Source: Plumapathes pennacea
Lineage: Eukaryota; Cnidaria; Anthozoa; Antipatharia; Myriopathidae
Assembly: GCA_964036295.1 (NCBI GenBank)
Contig: OZ038466.1
Coordinates: 17,372,597 to 17,436,596 of the forward strand
Length of the DNA: 64,000 bases
Direction of reading: 5' to 3'
Position 1 is the first letter of the stretch. The number at the start of each line of letters is the position of its first letter. The position numbers and the translations under genes were made by a program. Below the pieces are notes generated by a model, which saw nothing but the letters and a program-made list of their open reading frames with translations, ran no database searches and was not told the origin of the DNA. Shown here one piece after another: positions 59,976 through 64,000 of this stretch.

Positions 59976-60149
59976 GTAGGTTGGTTGTGATCGTCCGGGT
60001 TAGAGTAGTCTCCAGAAAGACTGTTGTTGGTGACTGACGTTTCGACTACCTGAGCGGAAGTCATCTTCCGCTCAGGTAGTCGAAACGTGAGTCACCAACA
60101 ACAGTCTTTCTGGAGACTACTCTAACCCGGACGATCACAACCAACCTAC
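59976..60149. repeat. 174-bp palindrome, Penelope-like repeat family (arm also at 5.79-5.89 kb)
   Basis: GTAGGTTGGTTGTGATCGTC, then CGGGTTAGAGTAGTCTCCAG, mirrors the sequence ending at 60149. The centre is CCGCTCAGGTAGTCGAAACG facing its reverse complement. The arms differ at very few positions. Confidence 0.85.
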
Positions 60150-60340
60150 AATATGACAGCAAGTTAGTAAAACCACGAACGTGCGCAAGAAATATTGCAC
60201 ACAAACACGCGATCGCATTACCTTAAATTCCGTCTCCTTGACAATAATAAAAAAGACCACACAGAATATAAGGTACGTTCTAAGAAAAGGTATTACATGC
60301 TAAGCAAAACAGTTGCCAGAAAATGCAGCTATAGTTTACC

Positions 60341-60678
60341 TGAATTGTTGACACGGTGCGTCCAAGTTGTGAACGGCATATGAACAAGCTGCTCTGCTCC
60401 TGTCAGATGAATATAATATGGTAACAAAAGGACAGTCTCAGCCAGCTGCAGTTTTATGAAAATTTAAATGGTACTGCTTATTAAAGAAGACACCCTCTTT
60501 TGAGAATCCTGAATTGTTGACACGGTGCGTCCAAGTTGTGAACGGCATATGAACAAGCTGCTCTGCTCCTGTCAGATGAATATAATATGGTAACAAAAGG
60601 ACAGTCTCAGCCAGCTGCAGTTTTATGAAAATTTAAATGGTACTGCTTATTAAAGAAGACACCCTCTTTTGAGAATCC
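60341..60678. repeat. 169-bp tandem duplication, two near-perfect copies
   Basis: TGAATTGTTGACACGGTGCG starts at 60341 and again at 60510. The copies appear base-identical through GACACCCTCTTTTGAGAATCC. Either a very recent duplication or an assembly artefact. Confidence 0.9.
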
Positions 60679-60860
60679 TGATACAGTCAAAACGTGCTCT
60701 CACGGAGTTTTGATCATTGTTCGGACTGTTCAATTAATTTAAATAAGCGATGTGACCAATATTAAATGCAAACAGACCGAGTATATCCCATTTGTACTTT
60801 AATTTGTTTCTTTTGACTCTGGGCGGGCTCTTGTTCAATCAATGAAAGGGGTCTGTAGAC

Positions 60861-61228
60861 TATACGGGGAGGCTCCGCCCGAAAGGGGTACATTTTTCAG
60901 GCTGAAGTTACATGAAAGGAGTGCCTATTTTAGGCTGGAGGTATTTCAGGGTGGAGGTAAATAGAAGAGGAAGTATTTCAGTCCTTTGTTATGCAGAAAG
61001 ATTTCGGCAGGACTCTTTTCTTTTTCTTTCTTTTTTTTTTGCTTGAACACCTTTATCGGTAAAATTTGATGTTCTTGATGTTACAGGGGGATAGAGTGTT
61101 TGTACTGCAGATTTTCGGAAAGGTATATAGAAAAGGCACCACTTCTTATAAAAGGTATGTGAAAGGGGTACCTTTTTTCAAAATGGTATATAAAGGGTTT
61201 AGACCTCGGGGCGGAGCCTTCCCGTATA
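60861..61228. mobile_element. 368-bp element with TATACGGGgAGGCTCCGCCC inverted ends
   Basis: TATACGGGGAGGCTCCGCCC at the left is the reverse complement, with one difference, of GGGCGGAGCCTTCCCGTATA at the right. The interior has repeated GAAAGGGGTACnTTTTTCA phrases. It is non-coding. Confidence 0.65.
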
Positions 61229-62149
61229 AAACTTTAAAGAGTACCACTCTTCAGGATTATTCCTCGTAGAAGTAAAACAAACTACTAATCAACCTGATTA
61301 TTGTATGGTCCTCATTTCTATTCATCTCACTGACTTTTTTGTGTTATGCCTATCGCTGTGTTACAACACCGTCACTCATATTGTAAACAGTACTTAATAA
61401 GTTTAAAGGAGAACTGTATTAAAAAATGACCAGTTTTTAAGTGAATTTTGAAGGTATAAATGATCAATTTCGCAAGTAATTTTTTGCATGTTGCAGTTTC
61501 CATTCTTATTTAACTCGTTTTCTCTTCGATGAGGCGTCAATACTGCGGCTTAGAATTGTCGGTGTCAGCACATATTTTCGTAAGGAAGAAACTAAAGAAA
61601 GGAAGGCTTAAATACCTATTGGGGGCCACAAAATGTAAATTCTATGTTTAAATGCGGAAATACTCTTAGCTACTCTCAGCTAGTTTTCAGGTTTACCACG
61701 AACAGGAAAAAAATAAATTCACTTTCTTTTTCCACGCTGAATTATTACGATTGAACCGGGATCATAGGGGCTGGTGCCGGCGACAACCAGCGTCCTCCCG
61801 ACTGCGCCACTAGGACATCACCAACATCTGATTTTTTTCTCCGCCTCCGCTCGTTATGGTTCACCACTAGGGATGGTCTTACTCCACTGCGTATTCGCAT
61901 ATTCACGCCATTATGCTCCAAAAACGCAAGGGAAGGGGTGGTTTTATTCCACTGCCAAAAGAAAGATAGAAAATAAAGATATCAAATATATATTTGTTCT
62001 GCCCAAAATACAGCCTGCTTTTTGTGGTGTTATGTTTAAATTGTGAATATCAATCAACCATGGGAGCAGCTTGCCAAACTTGGTGCATGCACTATTCGAT
62101 GGAGCTTATTTTTTAGAAGTGGTAATTTTCTTGACTTTAATTTTTTTGT

Positions 62150-62183
<34 letters not shown>

Positions 62184-62383
62184 AGTTGTATACAGCAAGT
62201 GGAGAGCATTTTAGACGCGCAAGGTTTCTATGGCCGCAAACAAACATTTTTTACAGTTCTGTGTTGTGTTTGCGTGACTCCGCGTCGCCTTCTGTGAAGA
62301 CTGGGTTCCCTGTGGGTGGGGCCAGGGTTTGTTTTTGTCCGTATCCAAATCATAATGCCTTGCGCTCGCGAGTTCCGTCAGTA
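61229..62383. other. intergenic, upstream of the right-edge gene
   Basis: Contains a tRNA-like sequence on minus (61749-61823) and a long poly-A run (about 62152-62180). The last 150 bp are CpG-richer and probably carry the promoter of the gene starting at 62384. Confidence 0.35.
61749..61823 (-). ncRNA. tRNA-like sequence, probably a decayed tRNA or tRNA-derived SINE head
   Basis: The minus strand reads CTAGTGGCGCAGTCGGGAGG, with a perfect A-box TGGCGCAGTCGG. Next come a CTGGT...ACCAG stem and, after suitable spacing, a B-box-like GGTTCAATC. The anticodon loop is too long (10 nt) and the T-stem pairs poorly, so a working tRNA is unlikely. Confidence 0.35.
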
Positions 62384-62633
62384 ATGGCGGCTCAAGGTGG
62401 ATCAGCCACTAGGGCTTTCGCCCAGAACCTGAGCAAGTAAGAGAAACCTGATACACACGTATTTCAGGGAAACAACGACGAGGATTAGTGAAACTTCATT
62501 CCTTGATTTGGTGTCTTTGTGCAGGTTTCAGCCGCCCGCAGAAGCCCGCCGGAAAGTCTTTCACTCGATGTCGACAGGGTCGACATCATCGGCTTCGTCA
62601 GCGAACTCCTTCCTACAGTTCGCCACTGGAACG
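62384..62633 (+). CDS. first two exons of an unrecognised gene leaving the window on the right
   Basis: Exon 1 (62384-62436) starts at ATGGCGGCT in a good Kozak setting and ends at AA|GTAAGA. Exon 2 (62525-62633) follows a TTTGTGCAG acceptor and ends at ACG|GTAAAC in phase 0. Together they encode 54 residues: MAAQGGSATRAFAQNLSKF, then a short basic PPAEARRK segment, then a Ser/Thr-rich stretch (STGSTSSASSANSFLQF). There is no signal peptide and no domain I recognise. Further exons must lie beyond 62633, but none was identified before 64000. The call rests on two in-phase splice joins and the start context. Confidence 0.5.
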
Positions 62634-64000
62634 GTAAACATTGTAATTTAAGGGATTATACCAACTATAGCACCCTACAGTTCCTCCAGATCTCAAGACA
62701 TGCCATTACATTCATGTGTTAAATTTTTAAGCGGTTCGGTGAGGCGTAATTGGATAATTGCGACAACATACTTCGGTCGATGCCTGTGTTGATACCATAT
62801 TTGTTCAAACTATCGCCCTAACTGTAAGCGATCTGTGACAATGTTTTGGTGTTTTGTCCTGCTGAAATTGGGGGCGATCGCGAGACAAAAACACACGAAT
62901 ATTTTCATTTCCGCCACCAGTTGATGAAGATCACCCCTCTTAGTCTGGATTATAAAGTGCCAAAGGAAAACAGATCGGTTTACTTGACAGTTGTTGTGTT
63001 CACACATTTTGACTAATTTTTGTTATTTGGTTTATGAAGGTTTTGACAAAAACTAATTCCTTTGTCCAAGCACACACCCCAGACATCTTTATCCAGAAAA
63101 TTCTGGTTCTGGTCTTTTCCCCACCACTATAAAACCAGAAAAAAATTGAGGATATGGCGTGCTCTTCGATGATATTTTGATTCCTTTTGAGTGGTTTTTG
63201 ATTCTCGATTATCTCAGGCATGTATATGAATCATCTGTTTTATTACTTTGATTGGTTGTCACATCAGTGGTCAATTCTTGGCCTTCATCTACTTGTCAAG
63301 CTAAATTTACAAATTATACTTTGGCTTCTGGTTGGTCGAATTAAAATCAATGTGTGCATTTTCACAACTTACTGTTAGTAGAAGTGTAATGGCTTATTAT
63401 TATTTTTGGATTTACAATTTATTCATTTTCATAAATTCTCTGTCCAATTTTCACGCATCTTTTTCCTATACCTGAATGTGCCTGACTCAACTCCTCTTTG
63501 TATGCATGTTTAGAAGAAAGCTTTGCTGAAGTTAGACATTAGCCTGTGAAAATAGTTATACCTCATACACCATCCTGCACTTTGGCAGCATCCGGTTGCC
63601 CATTGTGTGATGACTGATTTTTGCCATGTATACCAACTTCAGGGATGGTATGCAGCACTAATTTGCAATATTGATCTTAAACTTTCTGTTTTAGATAAAC
63701 AATTTTGTCAGAGTGCAGGATTATATTGTCTGCCATAGTTTTATGAGTTTATGTACAGCTGATCAGCACCTGATATGCTGACTTGATATATAGGATTTGA
63801 CAGCTGATTGCACACCACACGTTTGCAGGAAGTAATTTGAATCAGGCCCGCCAGCTCAAACATCCTCCTGCCTCCCCACTTTCCTGTGTACAGTATTCTA
63901 TTCCAAGCCAAAAATGGCTATTCACAGGCTACTAGTAATTTAATACATTAATTTGGGGATTCAAATACAGCTGAAGCTCCCATTAGCAGATACCTTTTGG
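62634..64000 (+). other. intron of the right-edge gene, no exon recognised
   Basis: AT-rich sequence with short chance frames. I see no exon with both splice signals and sensible coding content. The gene probably continues past 64000. Confidence 0.35.

Overview
The window is animal nuclear DNA and most likely comes from an anthozoan, probably a stony coral. The genes are split into short exons with GT..AG borders. The sequence is AT-rich and crowded with foldback elements and MITE-like repeats. Three genes encode secreted PAN / EGF or Ig / fibrinogen-like proteins of the sort described from coral skeletal organic matrix. The placement is an inference from gene content; no species is claimed.

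Region 1 (1-4.8 kb, minus strand) holds the 5' half of a DEPDC1-family gene. Five exons join in frame, including a 54-nt exon, and the gene runs off the left edge. Region 2 (4.8-5.6 kb) is a head-to-head intergenic space containing a small inverted-repeat element. Region 3 (5.6-21.4 kb, plus strand) is a complete dihydropyrimidine dehydrogenase gene (DPYD). Twenty-five exons join without a break into a 1023-aa product carrying the flavin, NADPH, active-site Cys and Fe-S cysteine motifs; one intron has a GC donor. Several of its introns carry MITEs.

Region 4 (22.9-32.2 kb, minus strand) contains two related secreted-protein genes. Gene A (PAN, linker, Ig, fibrinogen-like) is 488 aa. Gene B (PAN, partial EGF, fibrinogen-like) is about 340 aa. 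A third relative, gene C (PAN, full EGF, fibrinogen-like, 384 aa), lies at 57.1-58.9 kb. B shares its first exon with A and its last exon with C, so B is a mosaic. Region 5 (33.06-40.38 kb) is a complete BEL/Pao LTR retrotransposon on the minus strand. It has a 5-bp target duplication, nearly identical LTRs and one in-frame stop splitting its long reading frame.

Region 6 (40.4-50 kb) holds a LINE 3'-end fragment, a 188-aa intronless ORF of unknown function with a myristoylation-like N terminus, a nested foldback element, and a MITE whose empty-site paralogue lies 1.5 kb away. Region 7 (about 50.1-54.4 kb, plus strand) is an NXPE-family (neurexophilin / PC-esterase) gene with a one-base frameshift and no recognisable C-terminal end, so it is probably a pseudogene or contains a sequence error. 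Region 8 (59-64 kb) is repeat-rich and ends with the first two exons of an unrecognised gene leaving the window on the right.

Nothing indicates an operon, CRISPR array or prokaryotic system. The most interesting items are the mosaic PAN/fibrinogen-like cluster, the young BEL/Pao insertion, and the palindromic repeats with hammerhead-like cores.
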